DNA of 64,000 bases from Chitinophaga sp. YR573 (GTDB lineage: Bacteria; Bacteroidota; Bacteroidia; Chitinophagales; Chitinophagaceae), in contig NZ_FOJF01000001.1 of assembly GCF_900110995.1 (NCBI RefSeq), forward strand, positions 3,117,199-3,181,198, read 5' to 3'. Shown one piece after another: positions 54,801 to 62,845 of this stretch. The notes below the pieces were generated by a model. That model saw only the letters and a program-made list of their open reading frames with translations. It was not told the DNA's origin and made no database searches. A program made the position numbers and the translations under genes. Each line of letters begins with the position of its first letter. The stretch's first letter is position 1.

Positions 54801-55224
54801 CTTTACGTTCGCCTTTACAAGCAGGAAGGGCCAGAATTTCCTGGGACAGAGCGGATTTCCGTTTGGGTATGTGGGCATAAACGGTGGAACAGAATGGTTA
54901 CGCCGCTGGCAAAAGCCGGGAGACGTAACTGATATCCCTAAAGTAAGCGCCGATTTTGGTAACTGGTCAAGGCACGACTATTTCAGAGCCAGCACAGGGG
55001 CCTATAGCGATGCTTCTTATGCCAGGTTACAGAACGTGAGCATCAACTATCATCTCAAACATGAATTGCTTCAAAAACTGCATGTGAAGGACTTAGCAAT
55101 TTATCTGCAGGGACAGAATTTACTGACCATCTCCCGGTATGGCGGCCTGGACCCTGAAAACCTGGACGCAGGCACCATACCTCCAATGAGGATATTTACA
55201 GCAGGCGCAAACATTACATTTTAA
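51889..55224 (+). CDS. SusC/RagA TonB-dependent receptor of the second Sus locus
   Basis: An 1111-residue SusC-family protein. After the signal segment (MRLSAILLLVGALHVSATGLSQ) comes an STN domain (ISFSGKNVPLEKIFPVIEEQTGYLVF). A carboxypeptidase-regulatory-like barrel (VTDVNGRPVIGATVTVKGTKSGATT) follows. The plug contains LDETVVIAYGTTT, IVVDGVIYPG and SVLKDADATALYGSSGAYGVILITT, and the barrel ends AGANITF. The STN domain links it to the FecR/ECF pair upstream. The imported substrate is unknown because the locus has no glycosidase; a TlpA-like protein gene replaces it. ATGs at 51946 or 51958 would shorten the N-terminus. Confidence 0.93.
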   Translation: MIFYVLCQYGVGTPFPSTKMSRVMRLSAILLLVGALHVSATGLSQKISFSGKNVPLEKIFPVIEEQTGYLVFCNYALLNQTKLVSLSVKDMPMKDFLLEILKGQPLEYSIERKTIVIIKKALPPPPAIDTSILQTVTGKVTDVNGRPVIGATVTVKGTKSGATTNEKGIFTLSNVKRNALVVISSLGYERREIPVRGNSIQAQLNMDINKLDETVVIAYGTTTKRLNPGDVTTVTAEEIAKNPVNNVFEALQGKVPGLFIQQVTGQPGGAFNVRLRSSANFVTDPSVPPPQPLIVVDGVIYPGSTLPMSANTSYGTADFLKGGSGLNYLNPNDIESISVLKDADATALYGSSGAYGVILITTKKAKPGPSTFNANIYTGVSVLGTTPKLLNTQQYLMLRREALANDGTAVSIFDKDINGTWPEDRYTDFRKVLMGSHAQTTNINLSYGGGTRNTSYLLNGSLRNNGNIQRHKGSMGDGTFRFSLNTATTDNKLGFTLSGSYLSSTSTMVPTDFSSSIALSAPNAPPLFLPDGSINWETGANDLADDINKIYKNVTNNLLANGTLTYKPIKQLTLRAILGYNNITGREFMGYPTTTKAPTYTNAAAETHSLVNNYEVRTITVSPYAEYNATVWGKGNLNIKTGGMIDNKLKYAEEIEGVGFPSDALLSNPAAGTTVISTYTQTPYRSLGFHAVIKFVWDQRYIINLNGRRDGSTKFGAGRKFGNFGSIAAAWIFSEAAWIKEHASFLSYGKLRGSTGVIGGDAISDYSYLSTYSTLTGTYQGKTGLVNGSLANPLLSWEKNKNSEVGLELGFLNDRIYTEASFYRNVASNQLIKQSLSTVTGFSGYAMNSDAIIRNSGWEISLSSSNIKTRNITWSTRMNISIPTSKLKKLPTHRNLSASYIVGKPVTGILLYKFAGINPQTGYYSFTNAKGTTDDFNSGLEDADKTEFLDLAPKYFGNFQNSVRYKQWSVDFTFAFTSRKGQNFLGQSGFPFGYVGINGGTEWLRRWQKPGDVTDIPKVSADFGNWSRHDYFRASTGAYSDASYARLQNVSINYHLKHELLQKLHVKDLAIYLQGQNLLTISRYGGLDPENLDAGTIPPMRIFTAGANITF

Positions 55225-55235
55225 AGCATTACAGC

Positions 55236-56672
55236 ATGAATAGGAATACTAAATATGCCGTCATTATAATGATATTATCATCCCTGCTGATGAGCTGTGA
55301 GAAGTACCTGGAAAATACACAATTACCTTCCGGCACTATTGCAGGAACGGATGCTTTTGTTTCAGATAATTCTACATCGGCCATTGTAACAGGCAGCTTT
55401 ATAAGTTTAAACAATTCAGGCCCTTTCACGGGGTCTTCGTCTGCAAACATTGCATATATAACAGGGCTTTATACAGATGAGCTGAAAAATATCAGTACGG
55501 CCACTTTTGCAGATGCCTTTTATAAAAATACCATTACGAGCAGCAGGGTAGGACATTGGTCCGATCTGTATGGCAAAATGTATGTGATCAATAGCACTAT
55601 TGAAGGGATACAGAACACTACTGCAACATTATATTATAAGGACCAATGGCTGGGAGAATGTTATTTTATACGGGCATTACTCTACTATTACCTGGTAAAC
55701 CTTTATGGAGATGTGCCTTTGGCTTTATCTTCTGATTACAGGGTGAACAATACATTGAGCAGAGCGCCACAGAGCCAGGTCTACCAGCAGATGATCACAG
55801 ACCTGAAAAGGGCACAAACGTTGTTAAGTGCCGATTATAAAGATGGTTTTGGCGCAACAACTAATAATCGTGTAAGGCCCAATCAGGTCGTGGCGACAGC
55901 ATTACTTTCAAAAGTATATATGTATACAGCGCAATGGGACAGTGCTGAAGCACAGGCCACTGCTGTGATCAATAATTCCGCCTATCAGCTGATATCGCCT
56001 GACCAGGTATTTCTGGCAAACAGCAAAGAAACCATCTGGGCGCTGGCAACGGTTTCCGATACGAAAGTCGTTGAATACGGGTTTTATAACAACGGTATGC
56101 CGGCGGAAATCACGCCACCCGCGGACCTTGTAGATGCCTATATTGTATTGGTGGCAATGAACAGTCCTCTGCTCAATGCATTTGAACCTAACGATACCCG
56201 TTATACGAACTGGGTAAGGTCAACTACTGTTAAAGCAACAGCCACAACGCCTGCCGTTACTTATTATTTCCCTAATAAATATAAATCTGCTACCAATGGG
56301 GTTGAAAAGGAGATAGTGCTCAGACTGGCAGATCTGTACCTGACCAGGGCCGAAGCACGTGCCCGGCAGAATAATATCAGCGGCGCACAATCAGACCTGG
56401 ATGCCATCAGAACACGGGCAGGGCTTCCGGGTACAACAGCTTCTACTCAGGATGAATTGCTGACAGCCATTAGCAGGGAAAGGCAGGTGGAACTGTTTAC
56501 AGAATGCGGGAACAGGTACTTTGACCTGAAACGGTCCGGTAAAATAGATGATGTGATGAATGTGGTAGCACCTCTGAAAGGAACATCCTGGAGTCACTAT
56601 ATGCAACTGTGGCCAATACCTCCGGGCGATATTGTACTGAACCCAAATATAACACCGAACCCAGGTTACTGA
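55236..56672 (+). CDS. SusD/RagB lipoprotein of the second Sus locus
   Basis: A 478-residue SusD-family protein. The lipobox is LLMSC (Cys21). The helical core has YFIRALLYYYLVNLYGDVPLAL and the C-terminal motif LADLYLTRAEARARQNNISGAQSDLDAIRTRAGLPG. The end is ISRERQVELFTECGNRYFDLKRSGKIDDVM and PGDIVLNPNITPNPGY. It starts 11 bases after susC. It forms the surface lid of the SusC complex. Confidence 0.93.
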   Translation: MNRNTKYAVIIMILSSLLMSCEKYLENTQLPSGTIAGTDAFVSDNSTSAIVTGSFISLNNSGPFTGSSSANIAYITGLYTDELKNISTATFADAFYKNTITSSRVGHWSDLYGKMYVINSTIEGIQNTTATLYYKDQWLGECYFIRALLYYYLVNLYGDVPLALSSDYRVNNTLSRAPQSQVYQQMITDLKRAQTLLSADYKDGFGATTNNRVRPNQVVATALLSKVYMYTAQWDSAEAQATAVINNSAYQLISPDQVFLANSKETIWALATVSDTKVVEYGFYNNGMPAEITPPADLVDAYIVLVAMNSPLLNAFEPNDTRYTNWVRSTTVKATATTPAVTYYFPNKYKSATNGVEKEIVLRLADLYLTRAEARARQNNISGAQSDLDAIRTRAGLPGTTASTQDELLTAISRERQVELFTECGNRYFDLKRSGKIDDVMNVVAPLKGTSWSHYMQLWPIPPGDIVLNPNITPNPGY

Positions 56673-56685
56673 TAATAATTTAAAA

Positions 56686-57828
56686 ATGAGAAAACTAATA
56701 TTCACAGCTTTAGCGATAGCGCCTCTGTTAGGCCAGGCGCAAAGTATAGATTACCAACTAACAGTAAAACTGCCGACTTTAAAGATGCCTTCAAAAGCAT
56801 ACCTGGTATATGGGTACGGATGGAGTAACCAACGCGTAATAGATTCTGCTGAACTAATAAAGGGGACTTTCTCTTTTAAGGGGACAGCTGAAGATAACAT
56901 GAAAGCAATGCTTGTAATAGATCATTCCATACAGGGTTTGCAAAACCTTGACAGAATGGCGGATACTCATGTCGTGTATCTCACAGATGACAACATCCTC
57001 ATAAAAGGAAAGGATTCCGTTAAATATGCCGTCGTTACAGGATCAGCCCTTAACACAGAATATACAAAGTATAGCAAAACATTTGCTGTAGTCGAAAAAG
57101 CACTCGGCGCTATTGATGCGGAATATATAGCAGCCCCTGATGCTAAAAAGAACGATACAGCTTTTTTTGCCAGTCTGAAGGAGAAAGTGAACAAGGCAAA
57201 TCAACTCAGCGATTCCCTTAAGTATGTCTATATCAGGCAAAATCCTGATTCCTATTTCAGCCTGGAAGTATTAACAGAACTGGCAGGTGAGGATATTGAT
57301 ATATATAAAATACAACCTCTTTTCAAAGGGCTTTCCGCCAGGTTGCGCAATACTAAGGCAGGAACAGACTTTGCTAAATTGCTTTATAACATTGGAGCCA
57401 CTTCAATAGGTGCTATGGCGCCGAACTTCACGCAGAATGATGTAAATGACAAACCGGTGAAGCTGTCGGATTTCAGAGGAAAATACGTGCTGCTTGATTT
57501 TTGGGCATCATGGTGTGGGCCTTGTCGTGCAGAGAATCCCAATGTAGTGAAGGCTTTCAATAAGTACAAAGATAAAAACTTCACGGTGCTGGGTGTTTCA
57601 CTGGACCAGCCGGGTAAAAAAGAGGCATGGCTGGCCGCTATTAAAGCCGATGGATTACCCTGGACGCAGGTGTCAGACCTGCAATTCTGGAACAATGCTG
57701 CGGCAAAGCAATATGACATAAGGGCTATTCCTCAGAATTTTCTGATTGATCCAACGGGAAAGATTGTGGCGAAGAATCTTAGAGGGGAAGCGTTGGAGAA
57801 GAAGCTGGAAGAGCTCCTCATCTTATAA
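56686..57828 (+). CDS. TlpA-like secreted thiol-disulfide protein with DUF4369-type N-terminus
   Basis: A 380-residue periplasmic protein with a signal peptide (MRKLIFTALAIAPLLGQAQS). The N-terminal part (about 20-120) resembles the DUF4369 beta-rich domain. A helical linker follows. The C-terminal TlpA/AhpC-type thioredoxin domain (about 240-380) has the active site WASWCGPCRAENP (Cys277, Cys280) and the cis-Pro in IRAIPQNFLID. It would reduce or rearrange disulfides in exported proteins. It lies 13 bases after susD, in the same transcript, a common partner of Sus loci that take up peptides or glycopeptides (inference). A terminator follows. Confidence 0.9.
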   Translation: MRKLIFTALAIAPLLGQAQSIDYQLTVKLPTLKMPSKAYLVYGYGWSNQRVIDSAELIKGTFSFKGTAEDNMKAMLVIDHSIQGLQNLDRMADTHVVYLTDDNILIKGKDSVKYAVVTGSALNTEYTKYSKTFAVVEKALGAIDAEYIAAPDAKKNDTAFFASLKEKVNKANQLSDSLKYVYIRQNPDSYFSLEVLTELAGEDIDIYKIQPLFKGLSARLRNTKAGTDFAKLLYNIGATSIGAMAPNFTQNDVNDKPVKLSDFRGKYVLLDFWASWCGPCRAENPNVVKAFNKYKDKNFTVLGVSLDQPGKKEAWLAAIKADGLPWTQVSDLQFWNNAAAKQYDIRAIPQNFLIDPTGKIVAKNLRGEALEKKLEELLIL

Positions 57829-57861
57829 ACTCTTATTATATCCCTATCCTTAATAACCAGT

Positions 57862-57891
57862 AAAGGTTGCTCGTTTTGAGCAGCCTTTTTT
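57862..57891 (+). terminator. Terminator of the second Sus locus
   Basis: AAAGGTTGCTC (57862-57872) pairs with GAGCAGCCTTT (57878-57888), one G-T pair, loop GTTTT, followed by a T run. It lies 33 bases past the TlpA-like gene. Confidence 0.8.
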
Positions 57892-57976
57892 ATAGGCAAC
57901 ATTAAAAGTTAACTTTACTGCATAAAGTGTAACTGAAAAAGAAAAGATATTCCCTTGTATAAATCTCTATAAAGCA

Positions 57977-58135
57977 ATGACCTTAAGAGCCGACTTTGCA
58001 ATACAACAGGGGCATCTTCCTTTGGCAAAGCAACTGCTGGATGAGGTAAAGACAAGCCAGTTGTTCAGTAATAACAGGGAGAAATATAAGGCTGAATACC
58101 AAAGGGTGGCCGATTTAGAACAAAAGATGTTATAG
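57977..58135 (+). pseudogene. Small reading frame, possible 3' remnant of a TPR-like gene
   Basis: A 52-residue frame (MTLRADFAIQQGHLPLAKQL...) that reads like the helical C-terminus of a longer tetratricopeptide-type protein: A-F-A-Q-G-A-L spacing followed by a charged helix (NNREKYKAEYQRVADLEQKML). The frame stays open upstream only to a stop at 57923. It lies just after the Sus-locus terminator and 7 bases from the convergent PanE-like gene. It could be a truncated gene left by a deletion, or a genuine short protein. Confidence 0.35.
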
Positions 58136-58142
58136 TACAACC

Positions 58143-59063
58143 TCACATCCTGGATAATTCGGATTTTATTTTTGTCAATTCACCTAATAAGGCTGTCATC
58201 GGAACATGGGCTCTGTTGGCAGCTTTGGCTACAGCAAAATTCAGTGTTTCTATTTCTGTTTCCCGCTTATTGAGTATATCCTGATAGGTTGATATTTTCT
58301 GTCCGTCAGACATTTTACTTATAAAAAGGACGTTTTGCAGTACATCATCCATTGTTAATTTAATCCCACTTTCTTTTGCAACATCTAAACACTCGCTGAT
58401 CACTGTTTTTGCAATTTGAAGTACAGCATCATTTCGTTGAAATACTCCGTTATCTATTTCCAGTAAAGGACAAATGGAATTAAACACGCAGTTGCTGATT
58501 ACTTTTTTCCAGATTACTGTCTGTATGTCTGCTTCTGCACGGAAAGAAAAGATGTCCGTATTCAGTTCATCAACAATACTGTGAAGGACTTCTGCCGAAC
58601 CCTTAATCACGCCAACCGGAGATGATGCAACAGGTCTGAATCTTACTTTATTTTTCGTAATGGACTGACTGGTTGCTAATAAAACACATCTGTAAAGTTG
58701 AGTAAATCCCCTGTCAATAAAGCTATTTTCAATATGCAAACCATTTTGCAGAAAGACTATCGGCGATTGTTTTGTTTTTAGCTTAAGCTTATCAGCCAAC
58801 CCTTCATTTCCAAATGATTTGTTGGTTAATAATATTATTCCGTCGAGTTTTTCATAATTACTTATCGTGCTGATCGTTACATCAGCCTGTAATATCTTAT
58901 CGTCTATTTCTACCTGGATATTTTCCGAATAAACGGGTTGTTGATCGATACTCCCCCGGAGTATTGTCACTTTTCTCCCATTGATGGTAAGGGCCACAGC
59001 TAAGGCTTTTGCAATTACACCATTACCGATTATGTATAGATCTCTGGAGAAGGCTGGTTCCAT
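58143..59063 (-). CDS. Ketopantoate reductase-like (ApbA/PanE) protein
   Basis: A protein of about 306 residues. The Rossmann motif is LYIIGNGVIAKALAVALTINGRKVTIL, and the glycine pattern is GxGxxA. The C-terminal helical domain has the conserved TVIWKKVISNCVFNSICPLL with the Lys and Asn expected for catalysis, and SGIKLTMDDVL. Family members reduce 2-dehydropantoate with NADPH in pantothenate synthesis, but many paralogues act on other 2-oxo acids. The longer frame (59117) overlaps the upstream MarR-GNAT gene, so the ATG at 59063 is preferred; this leaves a 20-base gap. Co-transcription with the regulator gene is likely. Paralogous function is possible because no other pan genes are near. 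Confidence 0.78.
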   Translation of the reverse strand: MEPAFSRDLYIIGNGVIAKALAVALTINGRKVTILRGSIDQQPVYSENIQVEIDDKILQADVTISTISNYEKLDGIILLTNKSFGNEGLADKLKLKTKQSPIVFLQNGLHIENSFIDRGFTQLYRCVLLATSQSITKNKVRFRPVASSPVGVIKGSAEVLHSIVDELNTDIFSFRAEADIQTVIWKKVISNCVFNSICPLLEIDNGVFQRNDAVLQIAKTVISECLDVAKESGIKLTMDDVLQNVLFISKMSDGQKISTYQDILNKRETEIETLNFAVAKAANRAHVPMTALLGELTKIKSELSRM

Positions 59064-59083
59064 ATGTAAGTTGGTTATTAAGG

Positions 59084-60037
59084 TTACTTCAATTGCAATT
59101 CCATTTGAATATTGCAACGCTCATAAGGTGTGGACCTGCCAACCACCTTCCTGAATCCTAACTTTTGATACAGGTTAATCGCGGGTTTCAAAGCAGTATT
59201 GCTTTCCAGGTAAATTTGGGATGCTCCCAACTCTTTTGCGGCATTTACAACTGCCTGACCAAGCAACCAGCCAATACTTTTACCCTGAATTTTAGGCGAT
59301 ACAGCCATTTTGGCCAGTTCAAAGTCGTAATCAGGATCGTCCATTTTGATCAGTGCGCAAACCCCGACAGGTTCATTATTATACAGCGCTACAAATATCT
59401 TTCCACCTCTGTCCAGAATATATCCTTTGGGATTGTCCAAAGCCTTGTAATCCGCTTCTTCCATTTGGAAATATGTAGAGATCCATTCCTCATTGAGTGA
59501 TTTAAAGGCCGCCTGATATCGGTCTTCATAATTCACAATCCGTACATCTTTGCTTTCCCGCAGTTTCTTTTGTTCCTGAACTCTTCTCAACAACGACTTT
59601 TGTTCCAGCAAAAACTCCCATTCCTCGATCGCTTCCCACAGGTTATGCCTGGCTTCCGAAATAATGCTTCCAATAGCAGCATCCACATCTGCGCATTGTA
59701 CCCTGATCCGCTCTGAAACCCTCTTTCCCTTTTTAGTCAATGCTACAACGTTCCGCCGCTTATCCGGCGATTCCCGGTTCTCCTGTACCAATCCGGCCCC
59801 TGTCATTTCCTGAATTATCTTGCTGACAGAGGGTTGCGAATGGCCAATTTCATTGGCGATTTCTGTAATAGTGTTTTCTCCATCTTCTGAAAGGACAAAA
59901 AACACCGGGAACCATTTGGGGGAGAATTCCACATCATACAACTCGTAAATCTTAGCCGCATCATCAGTTATCCTTGCGGTCATCAGACGTAGCCGACTCC
60001 CCAGAGCCATTTTACCTGTTTTCTCAAATAGTTTCAT
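59084..60037 (-). CDS. MarR-type regulator fused to a GNAT acetyltransferase
   Basis: A 317-residue fusion. Residues about 10-150 are a MarR winged helix (TITEIANEIGHSQPSVSKIIQEMTGAGLVQENRESPDKRRNVVALTKKG). Residues about 165-317 are a GNAT domain (NEPVGVCALIKMDDPDYDFELAKMAVSPKIQGKSIGWLLGQAVV), with the acetyl-CoA loop in QGKSIGWLLG. Such fusions are known; the GNAT part may modify the same ligand or a protein. A MarR-like inverted repeat lies 14 bases upstream of the start. The PanE-like gene is downstream in the same orientation. Confidence 0.85.
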   Translation of the reverse strand: MKLFEKTGKMALGSRLRLMTARITDDAAKIYELYDVEFSPKWFPVFFVLSEDGENTITEIANEIGHSQPSVSKIIQEMTGAGLVQENRESPDKRRNVVALTKKGKRVSERIRVQCADVDAAIGSIISEARHNLWEAIEEWEFLLEQKSLLRRVQEQKKLRESKDVRIVNYEDRYQAAFKSLNEEWISTYFQMEEADYKALDNPKGYILDRGGKIFVALYNNEPVGVCALIKMDDPDYDFELAKMAVSPKIQGKSIGWLLGQAVVNAAKELGASQIYLESNTALKPAINLYQKLGFRKVVGRSTPYERCNIQMELQLK

Positions 60038-60050
60038 AAAACATAATTGA

Positions 60051-60070
60051 TTGCATAACCAGTTATGTAA
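60051..60070 (-). promoter_or_regulatory. Possible MarR operator of the MarR-GNAT gene
   Basis: CATAAC (60054-60059) and GTTATG (60062-60067) are inverted around a 2-base centre, extended by outer TT/AA. The 20-bp near-palindrome starts 14 bases before the ATG, in the position typical of MarR autoregulation. A partial -7 element (TAGTTTTA, minus strand, about 60068-60075) overlaps it. Confidence 0.5.
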
Positions 60071-60167
60071 AACTACGGAATGGTAAATAAAAAAGCAAAT
60101 ATTTATGGAGTCCTGAGCTTTATCGTATTTTGTTACTATGATAGCGGAGATTGTATAACCAACATTT

Positions 60168-61586
60168 ATGACAGTGTTTAACGATCAGATACAAAGAATA
60201 AAAAGTAAACTTCCCCAGGCAAAAAAGGCCGACAAAAACCTGGAAGTATTTGGAGCAGACAGTCATAAATATCAACTGAATGCCCCGGTAACTGCAGAAG
60301 AAGTGTCAGGATTTGAAGAAAAATACGGTATTCAATTACCAGATTGTTACAAGTCGTTTATACTTCAGGTTGGAAATGCCGGAATTGCTTATGCAAATTC
60401 TGCAGCGGGGCCTTTTTATGGAATTTACCCGTTTGGCGAAAACGTAGATGAACTCATTTATGACAATACAGAGAAATATCTGAAAAACAATTGTGTCATC
60501 TATCCGACAATGTCCGATCAATATTGGAAATCATTGAATGAGAACATTGACAACAATGATGATCTTTCGGACGAAGATTTTGGAAAAGAACGGGGCAAAA
60601 TATTGGGGGGAATTCTTCCTATAGGCTCTCAGGGTTGCTCATATCTTCATGGGATTATTATACATGGAGAATACAGGGGGCGTGTTGTGAATCTATGTAT
60701 AGATGGACAAAAGCCTCAATTCACTTTTGAGAACAATTTTTTAGATTGGTACGAAAGATGGCTTGACGAAGTTATTTCGGGCGAATTACTGAAAGAGGGG
60801 CCCAATTGGTTCGGCTATTCAATGGGAGGTTCCGATACAGCAATAATCCGTATATTTTTAGATGCTGACACGATTCAACAAAAAGCAGATTGTTTAAAAG
60901 GTATTTTAAGTAAGAAAAAAATTGAAACAGTAACGATACAAATTATTGAGGAACAGTTTTTGAACGGCACAGACGAATTCAAAACGATACTGCTTCAAAT
61001 ACTTACCAAATTTGATTATGAAAAGGCAAAGCCCTACTTAATTGAATTAGCCAAAACCGATTTGCAATCTGTTTGTAAGTTCATTTACTGGTATGCAAAA
61101 GACAAAAGTGCTGAATGGTTGTCTTTGATTGCTGAATATATAAAGAGTATTGATGATGACGAGACATTCAGGTTTTGTACGTATATACTAATAGCAACTA
61201 AAATAGATTTTGGACACCTGATTGTTCCATTCACACAAAAAGAGAATGAAAACATACGGATAACGGCATTCTATACATTGGGGCAATTAAAAAATAAAAA
61301 AGATTTTTTAGACACTTTCATAAAGGGCTTAAACGATAATTCAAATCGTGTCATTCATATAACATTGCAGGCGCTTTCTGATGTGCATGATACAAAGCTC
61401 CTGCAACACTATAAACGGATTGCTGAAAAGTTTCCGGAAGAACAGGACTATATTTTAGCAAATCTAAACCATCGGCTGTCCGAATATGGGCTGACGAATA
61501 AGACAATTCTAAACAAAGAAATAGTAAGTCTTAAAAACGGAAACCCGGCACAGGAAAAGAAGAAATGGTATCAAATCTGGAAATAA
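60168..61586 (+). CDS. SMI1/KNR4 (SUKH) domain protein with HEAT-like repeats
   Basis: A 472-residue protein. Residues about 30-200 form a SUKH/SMI1-KNR4 fold (VTAEEVSGFEEKYGIQLPDCYKSFILQVGNAG ... GILPIGSQGCSYLHGIIIHGEYRGRVVNLC). The C-terminal half is made of HEAT-like helical pairs (IRITAFYTLGQLKNKKDFLDTFIKGLNDNSNRVIHITLQALSDV). No signal peptide is seen. In bacteria, SUKH proteins often serve as immunity proteins against secreted nuclease or other toxins. No toxin gene is adjacent, so it could be an orphan immunity gene. The composition is visibly more AT-rich than the core genes, suggesting transfer. Confidence 0.82.
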   Translation: MTVFNDQIQRIKSKLPQAKKADKNLEVFGADSHKYQLNAPVTAEEVSGFEEKYGIQLPDCYKSFILQVGNAGIAYANSAAGPFYGIYPFGENVDELIYDNTEKYLKNNCVIYPTMSDQYWKSLNENIDNNDDLSDEDFGKERGKILGGILPIGSQGCSYLHGIIIHGEYRGRVVNLCIDGQKPQFTFENNFLDWYERWLDEVISGELLKEGPNWFGYSMGGSDTAIIRIFLDADTIQQKADCLKGILSKKKIETVTIQIIEEQFLNGTDEFKTILLQILTKFDYEKAKPYLIELAKTDLQSVCKFIYWYAKDKSAEWLSLIAEYIKSIDDDETFRFCTYILIATKIDFGHLIVPFTQKENENIRITAFYTLGQLKNKKDFLDTFIKGLNDNSNRVIHITLQALSDVHDTKLLQHYKRIAEKFPEEQDYILANLNHRLSEYGLTNKTILNKEIVSLKNGNPAQEKKKWYQIWK

Positions 61587-61649
61587 GAAATCCAAATATT
61601 CTGCTTCGCTGGTTATTGGTACTGAAGACAACCGCTAAGTGTATAAATG

Positions 61650-62765
61650 TTAAAAACCAAAGCCTGCAGTGTTCCTTTTGCGGATAGCTTCTTCGGTTCT
61701 TGGAACAAGAGATTCTAATCCGACTCTTACAGCTTCCGCTTGAACCTCCTCTATAAAAGGACGAAAATGTTTGTTGTAGTCTTCAAACGCTAATTCAAAA
61801 CTTTCGCTGTGTTTTTGAAAAGCATCCGCTAATGCGGCAGCTCCATCTATTGCCAACGATCCACCCATTCCTGCAGCAGGCGAAGCACAATAGCCAGCAT
61901 CGCCAACCAGGGCCACTCTGCCTTTTGTCCACGACGACATTTTTATTTGACAGAGCTTATCGAAGTAAAACGTCTTCGAATTATTTACTTCTTCCAGTAG
62001 TTCTGCCGTTCTCCAGCTCTCTCCGGTAAACTGCTCCAGAATAATTTTTCTTTGTTGCGCTTCATCACGATAATCATAAGGGATTTCTTTTTCTGAGCGG
62101 AAACAGAAAATTATATCGGTCTTATTGTTGCGGGCATTAAGCATTACTGCTTTATTTGGCACATTATACATTTGTGCTGTGTTTTGTTTTATCAGCAATT
62201 TGTCTACGATGGTGATAGAAAAATATTGCTCCAGAAAATGCATGTATTCAGCTTCGTTACCAAACCAGATTTTTCTTACGGCCGAATGTATGCCATCGCA
62301 GCCAAACACCAGTTCAAATGAGCGTTGCGGGCCATTTTTAAATGTAACCTGTATATCGTCTTTTCTTTCGTTTAAAGCTGTGATACTATTGTTGAAAATA
62401 AATTCAACATCATTTTTTATGGCATCAAATAAAATATCCAGTAGTATATCCCGTTCAATTTCGAACTCATCATCAGGAAGTGGTTCACCTTCTTTTCTTA
62501 GAAAAAACGCACCTTCCGTAACATCGTCGGCATTTTTAAATTCCCACATTTCCAAATTCAACCTGTTTGATTTTATTTGCTCAAAAAGGCCCATACGCTT
62601 AACAATGTCTATCGTATTTCCACGCAGATCAACAGGGGTACCACCTTTTCTAAGTTCGTCTGCAATTTCAACAACAGTTACTTTGTAACCTAATTTGTTC
62701 ATCCAGTAAGCGGTTGAAAGGCCGGAAAAACTAGCACCAGAAACGAGTATTCTTTTTGATTCCAT
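61650..62765 (-). CDS. FAD-dependent monooxygenase (TetX/UbiH-like)
   Basis: A 371-residue flavoprotein of the PHBH-type fold. The FAD-binding start is ILVSGASFSGLSTAYWMNKLGYKVTVVE; the GASFSG motif replaces the usual GxGxxG pattern with a Ser. The DG motif is GCDGIHSAVRKIW, and the second FAD motif is GRVALVGDAGYCASPAAGMGGSLAIDGA. It hydroxylates an aromatic or polyketide-like substrate. Members of this group inactivate tetracyclines or other drugs, but the substrate cannot be told from sequence. A 31-bp-spaced inverted repeat lies just upstream, and an AraC-type regulator gene is encoded 80 bases upstream on the same strand. Confidence 0.82.
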   Translation of the reverse strand: MESKRILVSGASFSGLSTAYWMNKLGYKVTVVEIADELRKGGTPVDLRGNTIDIVKRMGLFEQIKSNRLNLEMWEFKNADDVTEGAFFLRKEGEPLPDDEFEIERDILLDILFDAIKNDVEFIFNNSITALNERKDDIQVTFKNGPQRSFELVFGCDGIHSAVRKIWFGNEAEYMHFLEQYFSITIVDKLLIKQNTAQMYNVPNKAVMLNARNNKTDIIFCFRSEKEIPYDYRDEAQQRKIILEQFTGESWRTAELLEEVNNSKTFYFDKLCQIKMSSWTKGRVALVGDAGYCASPAAGMGGSLAIDGAAALADAFQKHSESFELAFEDYNKHFRPFIEEVQAEAVRVGLESLVPRTEEAIRKRNTAGFGF

Positions 62766-62768
62766 CTC

Positions 62769-62821
62769 TTATACGATTTATTTGTTGGTGCAAAGGAAGA
62801 TCGTATAACAGGGGTAAACAA
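62769..62821 (-). promoter_or_regulatory. Promoter flanked by a 9-bp inverted repeat (candidate operator)
   Basis: TTATACGAT (62769-62777) and its exact reverse complement ATCGTATAA (62800-62808) are 31 bp apart centre to centre, about three helical turns. Between them on the minus strand lies TTCCTTTG (62798-62791), one base from the -7 consensus. TTG at 62821-62819 stands 20 bases upstream. The repeats would let a regulator block or activate the FAD monooxygenase gene. Confidence 0.55.
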
Positions 62822-62845
62822 TATCAATGCAAAGTAAGTATTGGA

